Shown: in pieces, positions 8,157 to 17,189 of the stretch
How the letters are laid out: every line of letters starts with the position of its first letter
How positions within the stretch are numbered: the stretch's first letter is position 1
Program-made: the position numbers and the translations under genes
Notes under the pieces: model-generated
Databases searched by the model: none
Told to the model about the DNA's origin: nothing
The model's input: only the letters and a program-made list of their open reading frames with translations
NCBI RefSeq assembly: GCF_003097495.1
Contig: NZ_QEOP01000002.1
Location: 682,001-746,000, forward strand
DNA from: Amnibacterium flavum
Lineage (GTDB): Bacteria > Actinomycetota > Actinomycetes > Actinomycetales > Microbacteriaceae
Direction of reading: 5' to 3'
Length of the DNA: 64,000 bases

Positions 8157-11100
8157 ATGCGACGCGAGCTCGCGAACCTGACCGAGCTGGCTCGGCTCGG
8201 CTTCACCGAGCTGGGCGAGGTGCACGGCAGGCTCGATGAGCTGACCACGCTGCTGCCGACCGACGTCGTCCCGCTGCTGCCGTCGTTCGGTCCCGCCGCC
8301 GATCCCGACGCGGCCCTCACGTCGCTGTTGATGCTCGCCCGTCGGCATCCCGACGCCGTGGCGTCCACCCTCGAGTCCCCGGCGTCCGCCTCGCGGCTGA
8401 TCCTCGTGCTCGGAGCCTCATCGGGTCTCGCCGAGTTCCTGCTGCGGCACCCGGAGCAGCTCGTCGCCCTTCGGGAGCCGTTCACCTCGCGTCCCGACGC
8501 CGATGAGCTGCGCGCGAGCCTGCTCGAGTCGGTCGGGGCGGTCGACGGAGTGGCGACGATCGCGGGGGATGACGGGCGTACGGCGCTGAGAGTCCGTTAC
8601 CGACGTCACATCCTGCAGGTGGCCGCATGGGATCTCGGTCAGCCGCGACCGCTCGACGCACTGCAGGCTGTGACCGAGATCCTCGCCGACCTGGCCGGTG
8701 CCGCCCTCGAGGCCTCACTGGCCGTGGCGCGCGCCGACGCGACGAAGCCGGGCAACGGACCCGGCACATTCAGAGCCGCAGAGATCGCCGAGACCTGCCT
8801 CGCCATCATCGGCATGGGCAAGGCGGGCGCGCGAGAGCTCAACTACGTGAGCGATGTCGATGTGATCTTCGTAGGCGAGGCCGCGGCGGGTTCGGAGATG
8901 AGCGGAGAGCGGGCGATGGCCGCTGCGACCCGCCTCGCCATGCTCACGATGCGCGGCATCCACGAGGCGGCGATCGAGCCGCCCCTGTGGGAGGTCGATG
9001 CCAATCTGCGACCCGAGGGAAAAGCCGGTGCGCTCGTGCGCACGCTCGAGTCGCATCTCGCCTATTACGACAGGTGGGCGAAGGACTGGGAGTTCCAGGC
9101 CCTGCTCAAAGCGCGCCCGATAGCGGGGGACATCCCTCTCGGTGAGCGGTACGTCGACGGCATCTCGGGCAAAGTGTGGAGCAGTGCGAGCCGGGAGAGC
9201 TTCGTCGAGCAGGTGCAGCGCATGCGCGGACGCGTGACCGACAACATCCCGGCCGACGAGGTTGACCAGCAGCTGAAGCTCGGTCCGGGTGGACTGCGCG
9301 ACGTCGAGTTCACGGTCCAGCTGCTCGAACTCGTGCACGGGCAGACCGACCCGACGGTTCGCGAACAGGCGACCCTGCCCGCTCTCGAGGCTCTCGCGGC
9401 CGGGGGCTACATCGGCCGGGCCGAGGCGACGGAGTTCGCGGACGAGTATCGCCTGCTCCGCGTGCTCGAGCACCGTCTGCAGCTCCAGCGGCTCTCGCGC
9501 ACCCATCTGATGCCGCGTGACGAGGAGGCTCTGCGGGTGCTCGCCCGTGCGAGCCGCCTCGGCGGCTCGTCGGCCGAACTGCTGGCGCGCTGGCAGCGCA
9601 CGAAGGCGGCCGTCCGCAGCCTGCACGAGCGGCTCTTCTACCGTCCGCTGCTGTCCGCGGTCGCGCGGCTTCCCGAGCAGACTCTCGCCCTCACGAGCGA
9701 TCAGGCCGCGGCCCGTCTGTCGGCGATCGGATTCCGCGATCCCCGAGGAGCGCTGGCCCACATCGCGGCCCTCACCTCGGGAGTCTCGCGCCGTGCGGCG
9801 ATCCAGCGGACGCTGCTCCCCGTGCTGCTGCAGTGGTTCGCCGATGGGGCGGATCCCGACGGCGGTCTGCTCGCGTTCCGACGGATCAGCGAGAGCCTCG
9901 GCGACGCGCACTGGTACCTGAGGATGCTCCGCGACTCGCAGGCGGCCGCTCAGCGCCTGACCGAGGCGCTGTCGGCATCGCGGTTCGTGGTCGAACTGCT
10001 CGAACGGTACCCCGAGGCGGCGCGGTGGCTCGAGAACGACGACGATCTGCGCCCACGCTCGTGGGAGTCGCTGCGCGAGGAGACGAGCGCGACCGTGGCC
10101 CGGCACGGCGATCGCGACTCGGCGGCCCAGGCGCTGCGCACCGCCCGAGGACGTGAGGTGCTGCGTCTTGCCCTGGCGAGCATTGCGGGCACGATCGACA
10201 TCGTGGAACTGGGCGAGGGCCTGTCGAACATCACGAGCGCCATCCTCACGGGGGTGCTGCGGAGCATCCGCAGCGGTGAAGGGCCGTGGCCCGAATTCGC
10301 GATCATCGCCATGGGCCGGTACGGGGGAGCGGAGCTCGGGTTCGGCTCGGACGCCGACATCATGTACGTCTACCGAGCCGTCGCTGGGATGTCGCCCGAG
10401 CTCGCGCAGAACAGGGCCGAGCACATCGTCTCCGAGATCAAGCGGCTGACGACCGACCCGCGGCTGCCGCTCGACCTCGACCTGGGCCTGCGGCCCGAGG
10501 GCAAGAACGGCGCGGTCGTGCGTTCGCTGCGCTCGTACGAGGCCTATTACCAACGCTGGTCGCTGACCTGGGAGGCGCAGGCGCTGCTGCGGGCGCGCGG
10601 GGTCGCCGGCGACCACCAGCTCGTGCTCGACTTCACCGCACTCGCCGATCGGGTCCGCTACCCGTCAGCGGTGCCCGACACGGAGATCCGCGAGATCAAG
10701 CGGATCAAGGCCCGGGTCGAGAGCGAACGGCTGCCGCAGGGCGCTGATCCGACCCGGCATCTGAAGCTCGGGCGCGGCACGCTGAGCGATGTCGAGTGGC
10801 TTCTGCAGCTGCTCCAGCTGCGCCACGGCGCCCGGGTGCCCGGGCTACGCACCCCGTCGACCCTTCAGGCTCTTGCAGCCGCGGAGGACGCGGCGCTGCT
10901 GCGGTCCGACGACGCGGCCAAGCTGCGGGCCGCCTGGATCCTGTCGTCGCGGCTGAGGTCGGCGATGACCCTGTGGAGTAACAGGACCTCCGACATCCTG
11001 CCGACCGAGATGCGTCAGCTCGACGCCGTCGCCCGGCTCCTCGAGTACGCGCCCGGGTCGGCCGCGGTCCTCGAGGACGACTTCCTCCGCACGACGCGCC

Positions 11101-11168
11101 TCGCCCGCGCGGTGTTCGAGCGAATCTTCTACGGCACCCAGACCCGCCCGCGCCCCTCCACCGCCTGA
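8157..11168 (+). CDS. glnE: Bifunctional glutamine synthetase adenylyltransferase/adenylyl-removing enzyme
   Basis: Adds and removes AMP on glutamine synthetase in response to PII and glutamine. The 1003-residue product has the usual length and two nucleotidyltransferase domains. The N-terminal deadenylylase half has ELNYVSDVDVIF with the G-x-x-D-x-D signature. The C-terminal adenylylase half has ELGFGSDADIMY. Each is followed by a DLNLRPEGK-like segment (DANLRPEGKAG and DLGLRPEGKNG). It probably shares a transcript with glnA2. A family A palindrome follows the stop. Confidence 0.95.
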   Translation: MRRELANLTELARLGFTELGEVHGRLDELTTLLPTDVVPLLPSFGPAADPDAALTSLLMLARRHPDAVASTLESPASASRLILVLGASSGLAEFLLRHPEQLVALREPFTSRPDADELRASLLESVGAVDGVATIAGDDGRTALRVRYRRHILQVAAWDLGQPRPLDALQAVTEILADLAGAALEASLAVARADATKPGNGPGTFRAAEIAETCLAIIGMGKAGARELNYVSDVDVIFVGEAAAGSEMSGERAMAAATRLAMLTMRGIHEAAIEPPLWEVDANLRPEGKAGALVRTLESHLAYYDRWAKDWEFQALLKARPIAGDIPLGERYVDGISGKVWSSASRESFVEQVQRMRGRVTDNIPADEVDQQLKLGPGGLRDVEFTVQLLELVHGQTDPTVREQATLPALEALAAGGYIGRAEATEFADEYRLLRVLEHRLQLQRLSRTHLMPRDEEALRVLARASRLGGSSAELLARWQRTKAAVRSLHERLFYRPLLSAVARLPEQTLALTSDQAAARLSAIGFRDPRGALAHIAALTSGVSRRAAIQRTLLPVLLQWFADGADPDGGLLAFRRISESLGDAHWYLRMLRDSQAAAQRLTEALSASRFVVELLERYPEAARWLENDDDLRPRSWESLREETSATVARHGDRDSAAQALRTARGREVLRLALASIAGTIDIVELGEGLSNITSAILTGVLRSIRSGEGPWPEFAIIAMGRYGGAELGFGSDADIMYVYRAVAGMSPELAQNRAEHIVSEIKRLTTDPRLPLDLDLGLRPEGKNGAVVRSLRSYEAYYQRWSLTWEAQALLRARGVAGDHQLVLDFTALADRVRYPSAVPDTEIREIKRIKARVESERLPQGADPTRHLKLGRGTLSDVEWLLQLLQLRHGARVPGLRTPSTLQALAAAEDAALLRSDDAAKLRAAWILSSRLRSAMTLWSNRTSDILPTEMRQLDAVARLLEYAPGSAAVLEDDFLRTTRLARAVFERIFYGTQTRPRPSTA

Positions 11169-11212
11169 CCCGCGGAGCCGACGACCCGCCCTGGCGCAGG
11201 TATTCCGGGCGA

Positions 11213-11255
11213 GTACGCACGTTCCGGCGTGGCGCAATGTCCGGAACGTGCGTAC
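11213..11255. repeat. Interspersed palindrome, family A copy 3
   Basis: Perfect 15-base arms gtacgcacgttccgg (11213-11227) and ccggaacgtgcgtac (11241-11255) around a 13-base loop, 45 bases after the glnE stop. It could terminate the glnA2-glnE transcript as well as being a dispersed repeat. Confidence 0.8.
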
Positions 11256-11512
11256 AAGTCCGGGATATCCGATCCGAGGTCAGGTGCGGAGCGGGACCGG
11301 CGAGCGCTTCTCCACCTCGGTCGACGCGGGTTCGCGTGCGCTCGGGCGCGGGGCCGGGGAGACGACCCGGCGCTGCACCTGGTAGCTCCGGAGTACGCAC
11401 CGAATCCAAGCTGCGATCCGGTATCCGATGTGGTCGACCTATGAGGCCCGCGACTCATGGGCGTCGCATAGAAAGCTCACTGATTCGAGCTGGTGCAAAC
11501 GGAATCCAGACG

Positions 11513-11528
11513 GTAATCACGCCGAAAC
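11513..11528 (+). promoter_or_regulatory. Candidate partial GlnR-type site upstream of the type III glutamine synthetase
   Basis: gtaat, six bases, then gaaac matches one a/b pair of the actinobacterial GlnR consensus (gTnAC-n6-GaAAc). A weaker gaatc lies one 11-base step upstream at 11502-11506, and ggtag one step downstream at 11535-11539. It is about 90 bases before the 11615 start. It is weaker than the site at 15455-15492. Confidence 0.4.
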
Positions 11529-11614
11529 ATACGCGGTAGTCGGCATCCCTAGATTGACGGCACAGACGCCGTGCCAACGGTGTTTCCCAGCAGCATTCTC
11601 TGAGAGGGGCACCA

Positions 11615-13792
11615 ATGACCGGCAATGTCGTCCGCCTGCAGGCCATCAAGGATGTCGAGGCCTATGTGCCTCCCGCCATCAGCTTCACCGATGCCGAGAC
11701 GCCCGGGCAGGTCTTCGGCGAGAACGTCTTCAACAAGGTCGTCATGCAGAAGCGCCTTCCGAAGTCGGTCTACAAATCGGTGGTCGCCACGATCGAGAAC
11801 GGAGCTCCACTCGACCCGCTGGTCGCCGACGCCGTCGCCTCCGCGATGAAGGACTGGGCGCTCGAGAAGGGCGCCACCCACTACGCGCACGTGTTCTACC
11901 CGCTCACGGGTCTCAGCGCCGAGAAGCACGACAGCTTCCTCGAGCCCGTCGGTGACGGAACAGCCCTCGCCGAGTTCGCGGGCAAGACGCTCGTCCAGGG
12001 AGAGCCCGACGCATCCAGCTTCCCCAACGGCGGCCTTCGCAACACGTTCGAGGCTCGCGGATACACCGGATGGGATGTGACGAGCCCGGCCTATGTACTC
12101 GAGAACCCGAACGGCAACACCCTCTGCATCCCCACGGTCTTCGTCTCGATGACCGGTGAGGCTCTCGACCACAAGACCCCGCTCCTGCGTTCGCAGCAGG
12201 CCATGGGCACTCACGCCGAGCGCATCCTCAAGCTCTTCGGGCACGAGAACCTCAACAGCATCGTGTCGTTCTGCGGCCCCGAGCAGGAGTACTTCCTGGT
12301 AGACCGCCACTTCTTCCTCGCCCGACCCGATCTGCTCAACGCGGGCCGCACCCTGTTCGGCACCAAGCCGCCGAAGGGTCAGGAGTTCGACGACCACTAT
12401 TTCGGCGCCATCCCCGAGCGCGTGCTCGGCTTCATGATGGACACCGAGCGGGAGCTGTTCAAGCTCGGCATCCCGGCCAAGACCCGCCACAACGAGGTCG
12501 CCCCCGGCCAGTTCGAGATCGCGCCCATGTTCGAGCGCGGCAACATCGCCTCCGATCACCAGCAGCTGCTGATGACGACCTTCAAGAGCATCGCCAAGAA
12601 GCACGGCATGGAGATCCTCTTCCACGAGAAGCCGTTCCAGGGCGTCAACGGGTCGGGCAAGCACGTCAACTTCTCGCTCGGCAACAATGAGCTGGGCAGC
12701 CTGTTCGTGCCGGGTGACACCCCGCACGAGAACGCCCAGTTCCTCGTGTTCTGCGCCGCTGTGATCCGTGCCGTGCACCTGTACGGCGGTCTGCTGCGCG
12801 CATCGGTCGCGTCGGCATCGAACGACCACCGCCTGGGCGCGAACGAGGCGCCGCCGGCGATCATCTCGATCTTCCTCGGCGACCAGCTCGCCGACATCTT
12901 CGATCAGATCGCGAAGGGCTCGCTGACCTCGTCGAAGGGCAAGGGCACCATGAAGATCGGCGTCGACACGCTGCCCGTGCTGCCGACCGACCCTGGAGAC
13001 CGCAACCGCACGAGCCCGTTCGCCTTCACGGGCAACCGGTTCGAGTTCCGTGCCCCGGGCTCGCTGCAGACGGTCGCCGCGCCGATGACCACGATCAACA
13101 CGATCATGGCCGAGTCGCTCGACTACGTCGCCAGCAAGCTCGAGACCGCGGTCGCGAACGGCGAGGACTTCGATGCTGCGGTGCAGACGCTGCTCACCGA
13201 GATCATCACCGAGCACGGTGCCGTCGTGTTCAACGGCGACGGCTACTCGGACAGCTGGCCGATCGAGGCCGAGAAGCGCGGACTGAAGAACCTGCGCACG
13301 ACCCTCGACGCGCTTCCCGAGCTCATCACCGATGAGGCGATGGACCTGTTCGAGAAATACCGGGTCTTTAATCACCGCGAGATGCACTCCCGCTACGAGA
13401 TCGGACTCGAGCAGTACGCGCTCTCGATCGGAGTCGAGGCTCGCTTGACGCTCGAGATCGGGTCGACGATGGTGCTGCCGGCCGCCGTCCGCTACCAGAC
13501 CGAGCTGGCGACCAATGTCACCGCCCTCAAGACGGCGGGAGTCGACGCGGACACGACGGCACTCGACGAGGTCAGCGCACCGATCGCCGATCTGCGCAGC
13601 GCTCTTGCCACGCTGAAGTCCGCTCTTGCCGCCGACGCGGGACACGAGAGCCTCGCCGAGGCGGAGCACGCTCGCGACGCCCTCCTCCCCGCGATGAACG
13701 CGGTCCGCGCGGCGGCCGACACGCTCGAGACCCTCGTGGCCGACGACCTGTGGCCGCTGCCCACCTACCAGGAGATGCTCTTCATCCTGTAG
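11615..13792 (+). CDS. Glutamine synthetase type III
   Basis: Large (725 residues) glutamine synthetase of the GSIII/GlnN family, a dodecamer making glutamine from glutamate, ammonia and ATP. Family signatures seen are [19 protein letters not shown], the Glu-rich [57 protein letters not shown], and a long C-terminal helical region ending in [19 protein letters not shown] enzymes are not known to be adenylylated, so this copy probably escapes GlnE. The ATG has GAGAGGGGC upstream. Confidence 0.93.
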   Translation: MTGNVVRLQAIKDVEAYVPPAISFTDAETPGQVFGENVFNKVVMQKRLPKSVYKSVVATIENGAPLDPLVADAVASAMKDWALEKGATHYAHVFYPLTGLSAEKHDSFLEPVGDGTALAEFAGKTLVQGEPDASSFPNGGLRNTFEARGYTGWDVTSPAYVLENPNGNTLCIPTVFVSMTGEALDHKTPLLRSQQAMGTHAERILKLFGHENLNSIVSFCGPEQEYFLVDRHFFLARPDLLNAGRTLFGTKPPKGQEFDDHYFGAIPERVLGFMMDTERELFKLGIPAKTRHNEVAPGQFEIAPMFERGNIASDHQQLLMTTFKSIAKKHGMEILFHEKPFQGVNGSGKHVNFSLGNNELGSLFVPGDTPHENAQFLVFCAAVIRAVHLYGGLLRASVASASNDHRLGANEAPPAIISIFLGDQLADIFDQIAKGSLTSSKGKGTMKIGVDTLPVLPTDPGDRNRTSPFAFTGNRFEFRAPGSLQTVAAPMTTINTIMAESLDYVASKLETAVANGEDFDAAVQTLLTEIITEHGAVVFNGDGYSDSWPIEAEKRGLKNLRTTLDALPELITDEAMDLFEKYRVFNHREMHSRYEIGLEQYALSIGVEARLTLEIGSTMVLPAAVRYQTELATNVTALKTAGVDADTTALDEVSAPIADLRSALATLKSALAADAGHESLAEAEHARDALLPAMNAVRAAADTLETLVADDLWPLPTYQEMLFIL

Positions 13793-13885
13793 CCCTCGCC
13801 CTCAGCAGGCAGCACGACGCCTCAGCAGGAAGGATCAGCCGATCCACTCCTGCTGAGGCGTCGTCGTTCCTGCTGAGGGCGAGGG
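13793..13885. terminator. Long inverted repeat between convergent glutamine synthetase genes
   Basis: 38-base imperfect arms at 13793-13830 and 13848-13885, built around cctcagcagga / tcctgctgagg and ccctcgccctcagcagg / cctgctgagggcgaggg, with only about three mismatches in the middle. It begins directly after the type III synthetase stop and probably terminates it. Confidence 0.75.
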
Positions 13886-13898
13886 CCGGGGACGACGA

Positions 13899-13928
13899 AG
13901 GCCCCGGCTCCCTCGGGAGACGGGGCCT
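13899..13928 (-). terminator. Hairpin terminator downstream of glnA
   Basis: aggccccg (13899-13906) pairs with cggggcct (13921-13928), with further internal pairing of ctccc and gggag. It sits 18 bases beyond the glnA stop on the minus strand. Confidence 0.65.
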
Positions 13929-13946
13929 CGCGGTCACTCGGCGGGA

Positions 13947-15383
13947 TCAGACGCCGTAGTACAGCTCGTACTCGAAGGGGTGGGGACGCTGCGCGAGGGG
14001 CTTGATCTCCTTCTCGCGCTTGTAGTCGATCCACGTGTCGATGAGGTCCTGCGTGAACACGCCACCCGCGAGCAGGTAGTCGTGGTCGGCCTCGAGGGCG
14101 TCGAGCACCGCGTCGAGCGATCCGGGGACCTGGGGGATTCCCTTGGCCTCCTCGGGGGGAAGCTCGTAGAGGTCCTTGTCGACGGGCTCGTGCGGCTCGA
14201 TGCGGTTCTTGATCCCGTCGAGGCCCGCCATGAGCTGAGCGGCGAACGCGAGGTACGGGTTGCCCGAGGCGTCGGGTGCACGGAACTCGATGCGCTTGGC
14301 CTTGGGGTTGGTGCCCGTGATCGGGATGCGGATCGCAGCCGAACGGTTACCGGCCGAGTAGACCAGGTTGACGGGTGCCTCGAAGCCGGGGACCAGACGG
14401 TGGTAGCTGTTCACCGTGGGGTTGGTGAAGGCCAGCAGCGACGGGGCGTGCTTGAGGATTCCGCCGATGTACCAGCGGGCGATGTCGGAGAGTCCGCCAT
14501 AGCCCGCCTCGTCGTAGAACAGCGGCTTGCCGTCGCTCCACAGCGACTGGTGGGTGTGCATGCCCGAACCGTTGTCGCCGAAGAGCGGCTTCGGCATGAA
14601 CGTGGCGGTCTTGCCCCACTGGTGGGCGACGTTCTTGACGATGTACTTGAACTTCAGGATGTCGTCGGCCGCGTGCACCATGGTGTCGAAGCGGTAGTTG
14701 ATCTCGCCCTGACCGGCGGTGCCCACCTCGTGGTGAGCGCGCTCGAGGATGAGGCCGGCGTCGATCAGCTTGAGCGAGATGTCGTCGCGCAGGTCGGCGT
14801 GCTGGTCGAGCGGGCTGACCGGGAAGTAGCCGCCCTTGTAGGGCGTCTTGTTGGCGAGGTTTCCGCCGGCCTCCTCGCGGCCCGTGTTCCACGCCGCCTC
14901 GGAGGAGTCGACCGAGTAGAAGCTCGAGTGCTGGTTCACCTCGTAGCGGACGTCGTCGAAGATGTAGAACTCGGCCTCGGGGGCGAAGAACGCGGTGTCG
15001 GCGATGCCGGTGGAGGCGAGGTACTTCTCGGCCTTCTTTGCGACCTGACGCGGGTCCTTGCCGTAGACCTCGCCGTTGCGCGGGTTGTAGATGTCGAAGA
15101 CGACGATCAGGGTGCGCTCGATGCGGAACGGGTCGATGTAGGCCGTCGAGATGTCGGGGATGAGCTGCATGTCGGACTCGTGGATGTTCGCGAAGCCGCG
15201 GATCGACGAGCCGTCGAAGAGCTGGCCGACGGAGAAGAACTCCTCGTCGACCGTCGACGCAGGGATGTTGAAGTGCTGCTGCACTCCGGGAAGGTCGGTG
15301 AAGCGGATGTCGAGGAATTTGACGTCAGTGTCCTTGATGAACTTGATGACCTCGGAAGAGTCACTGAACTTCGGGTGTGACAT
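13947..15383 (-). CDS. glnA: Glutamine synthetase type I (primary, GSI-beta)
   Basis: Main ammonia-assimilating enzyme. From the ATG at 15381-15383, with GGAGACG upstream, the product is 478 residues, the usual GSI-beta length. Visible segments include [79 protein letters not shown] and a C-terminal ...[18 protein letters not shown]. The adenylylation Tyr loop expected in this class (E-L-P-P-E-E near D-L-Y-E-L-P-P-E) is present, so GlnE control is likely. Transcriptional control by GlnR is indicated by the box at 15455-15492. Confidence 0.96.
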   Translation of the reverse strand: MSHPKFSDSSEVIKFIKDTDVKFLDIRFTDLPGVQQHFNIPASTVDEEFFSVGQLFDGSSIRGFANIHESDMQLIPDISTAYIDPFRIERTLIVVFDIYNPRNGEVYGKDPRQVAKKAEKYLASTGIADTAFFAPEAEFYIFDDVRYEVNQHSSFYSVDSSEAAWNTGREEAGGNLANKTPYKGGYFPVSPLDQHADLRDDISLKLIDAGLILERAHHEVGTAGQGEINYRFDTMVHAADDILKFKYIVKNVAHQWGKTATFMPKPLFGDNGSGMHTHQSLWSDGKPLFYDEAGYGGLSDIARWYIGGILKHAPSLLAFTNPTVNSYHRLVPGFEAPVNLVYSAGNRSAAIRIPITGTNPKAKRIEFRAPDASGNPYLAFAAQLMAGLDGIKNRIEPHEPVDKDLYELPPEEAKGIPQVPGSLDAVLDALEADHDYLLAGGVFTQDLIDTWIDYKREKEIKPLAQRPHPFEYELYYGV

Positions 15384-15454
15384 AGAGCACGTCTCCAAAA
15401 CTGCGTGTAGGACCGCGGCTGCGGATACAGCCGTTTCGACAATACGCAGACGCA

Positions 15455-15492
15455 GTTTCGCCGCCGTGAAGGCATTGTTTCGGCGATGTTAC
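15455..15492 (-). promoter_or_regulatory. GlnR-type box upstream of glnA
   Basis: Read toward glnA the sequence is gtaac-n6-gaaac-n6-ttcac-n6-gaaac, with all three spacers exactly six bases. This fits the four-element GlnR operator gTnAC-n6-GaAAc repeated twice, known from Streptomyces and mycobacteria. Its near edge is 71 bases upstream of the glnA ATG, a usual position for GlnR activation. glnR itself is not in the window. Confidence 0.8.
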
Positions 15493-15516
15493 AGAGGTCC
15501 TCGTTATGGTGGACCG

Positions 15517-15924
15517 GTGAGCGCTTCTGCGTCTGCGTCAGAAGCAGACTATCCCGGTCGCCGGTTGGGCCGTCCCGCGGAGGGTCCGGGGTCGGTGGCC
15601 CGCACCAATCGCCGACTCGCTGCGATCGGCATCGATTTCGCCCTCTGCGCGATCATCTACTACGCGTTCTTCTTCGGCAGCGACTGGGCGAGCCTCGCCA
15701 TCTTCGCCGGTGAGCAGATCGTGCTGGTCACACTGCTCGGTGGCGGGGTCGGTCATCTGCTGCTCGGTCTGCGGGTCGTCCGTCTCGACGGTCGGTGGGC
15801 GGGCTGGTGGCGGCCCACGGTGCGCACCCTGCTGCTGTGCCTTCTGATCCCCGCCGCGATCTGGGACCGGGACCAGCGCGGCCTCCACGACGTCTTCGCC
15901 GGGACGGTCCTCATTCGCCGCTGA
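15517..15924 (+). CDS. RDD family membrane protein
   Basis: 135 residues from GTG 15517, in the same frame as a much longer upstream extension that would overlap glnA and its regulatory site. It has three hydrophobic segments (about 40-55, 60-80 and 95-115) and the family pattern of R-R-L-A-A-I-G-I-D near the start and a later R-D-Q-R-G-L-H-D motif. The function is unclear; some RDD proteins are linked to ion exchange. A RDD gene beside glnA is a conserved actinobacterial arrangement. Confidence 0.82.
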   Translation: MSASASASEADYPGRRLGRPAEGPGSVARTNRRLAAIGIDFALCAIIYYAFFFGSDWASLAIFAGEQIVLVTLLGGGVGHLLLGLRVVRLDGRWAGWWRPTVRTLLLCLLIPAAIWDRDQRGLHDVFAGTVLIRR

Positions 15925-15941
15925 CAGCTCGGCGTTCCGGC

Positions 15942-16313
15942 TCAGGGAGCCTGGATGACCCCGCCGCGCAGATTCTGGACCGTGTCGCTGCGGTAGGCAT
16001 CGGCTGCCGTAACGAAAGCCACGAGAGCTGCGGCGAGGAGCAGAAGGATCACGACGGAACCGCCGATCCCACGGCGCTTGCGCGGCGGGGGAGCGAACTG
16101 GACCGGGATGACCGGGTGCTGCGCGAGCATGAGGTCGCGTGCATCGGCCAGAAGGGCGAAGCGGGCACCGGCGCGATGCCATTCCTCGTCATCGGTCTCC
16201 GAGAGCAGATCGGGATGATTCTGCCGTGCGGCCCGGACGAAGGCATGCTGAACGTCCTCGATGGACGCGCCCGGGCGTACGCCCAGGAGAGCGGCGGCCT
16301 CGGACTCGGTCAT
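15942..16313 (-). CDS. J-domain protein with C-terminal membrane anchor
   Basis: 123 residues. The first 60 form a J-domain with the HPD tripeptide (AARQNHPDLLSE) that would stimulate an Hsp70/DnaK ATPase. A basic stretch (PPPRKRRGIGG) is followed by one transmembrane helix (SVVILLLLAAALVAFVTAA) and a short outside tail. It lacks the G/F and zinc domains of DnaJ, so it is a membrane-tethered co-chaperone-like protein. It starts 4 bases after the DUF4191 stop and is probably co-transcribed with that gene. Confidence 0.85.
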   Translation of the reverse strand: MTESEAAALLGVRPGASIEDVQHAFVRAARQNHPDLLSETDDEEWHRAGARFALLADARDLMLAQHPVIPVQFAPPPRKRRGIGGSVVILLLLAAALVAFVTAADAYRSDTVQNLRGGVIQAP

Positions 16314-16317
16314 CGGA

Positions 16318-17031
16318 TCAGCGCATGCGCTGCGGGCGGACCCGCAGGGGATCGACGCCCTTGGGAATGGGCAGCTGGCTACCGCTCAGCGAGCTGAGTC
16401 GGTTGCTGACCGCCACGACCTCGGCGCGAGTGAGGGTGTTCTTGAACTTGCCGAGGCTGCGGTTGATGTTGTGCAGCTGGATCGAGTCCTTGTCGGGCCC
16501 GACGTGGAGCACCGACACGGGAACGTTGGGCAGCACTCGGGACACCTTGCGCCGCTCCTCGTCGAGCATGCGGTTGGTGCGCGACTTGGGGCCTTCCGCG
16601 ATGAGGACCACGCCCGGACGACCGACAGCGCGGTAGATGGCGTCCTTCGACTTCGGGTTGACGGCGACCGGCATCTCGTTGCCGCGCCAGCCGCGACGCA
16701 GCGAGCTGCGGAGCACAGCGCCGACCGCCCCGGGCTCTCCGGCGATCTGGCCGTAAGCGGCGCGTTCGGCCCGGCGGCCGAGCACGATGAGGCCCAGCAG
16801 GATTCCGAGGAGCACACCGGCGACGACCCAGATGGCGATGACGAAGCCGTTGCCGTCGGAGGTGAAGATGCCGACGAGGATCGACGCGATGATCGGCAGG
16901 ATCACGACGGCGATCAGGTAGGGGACAGCACGCTTGTCGAGTCGGCGGGTCATCTTGAAGACCTGCCAGAGCTGCCGGAAGCGCCCCGGCTCTTTTTCGG
17001 TGGGGCGCGACGAAGCGCTGCTACGAGCCAT
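16318..17031 (-). CDS. DUF4191 membrane protein
   Basis: 237 residues from the ATG at 17029-17031; an in-frame extension upstream to 17079 is less likely. It has a basic N-terminus, two adjacent transmembrane helices at about 38-58 and 63-84, and a long cytoplasmic domain with RGWRGNEMPVAVNPKSKDAIYRAVGRPG-like features split by charged segments. DUF4191 proteins are usually encoded beside lipA/lipB in actinobacteria; those genes are absent here. The molecular function is unknown. Confidence 0.88.
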   Translation of the reverse strand: MARSSASSRPTEKEPGRFRQLWQVFKMTRRLDKRAVPYLIAVVILPIIASILVGIFTSDGNGFVIAIWVVAGVLLGILLGLIVLGRRAERAAYGQIAGEPGAVGAVLRSSLRRGWRGNEMPVAVNPKSKDAIYRAVGRPGVVLIAEGPKSRTNRMLDEERRKVSRVLPNVPVSVLHVGPDKDSIQLHNINRSLGKFKNTLTRAEVVAVSNRLSSLSGSQLPIPKGVDPLRVRPQRMR

Positions 17032-17189
17032 GCCACCAGGATACCGCCGCCCGGGACGATCCGATGTCGGAACCTCCACGACTTCACGGGGTCGACCCGC
17101 GTTCCTCCACAGGCGGTCTTGAGCGGCGGATGCGCACAGGTCGGCGCCGGCGTCGCCCGCTGCAGGGAGCCGCGGATCAGGGTGGAGGC

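Larger units (their letters stand above)
11169..11614. other. Gene-free region between glnE and the type III glutamine synthetase
   Basis: These 446 bases hold a family A palindrome at 11213-11255, then about 150 bases with no recognisable feature. A less GC-rich segment of about 150 bases before the 11615 start probably carries its promoter. A half GlnR-like site lies at 11513-11528. No ORF with a credible start was seen. Confidence 0.6.
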
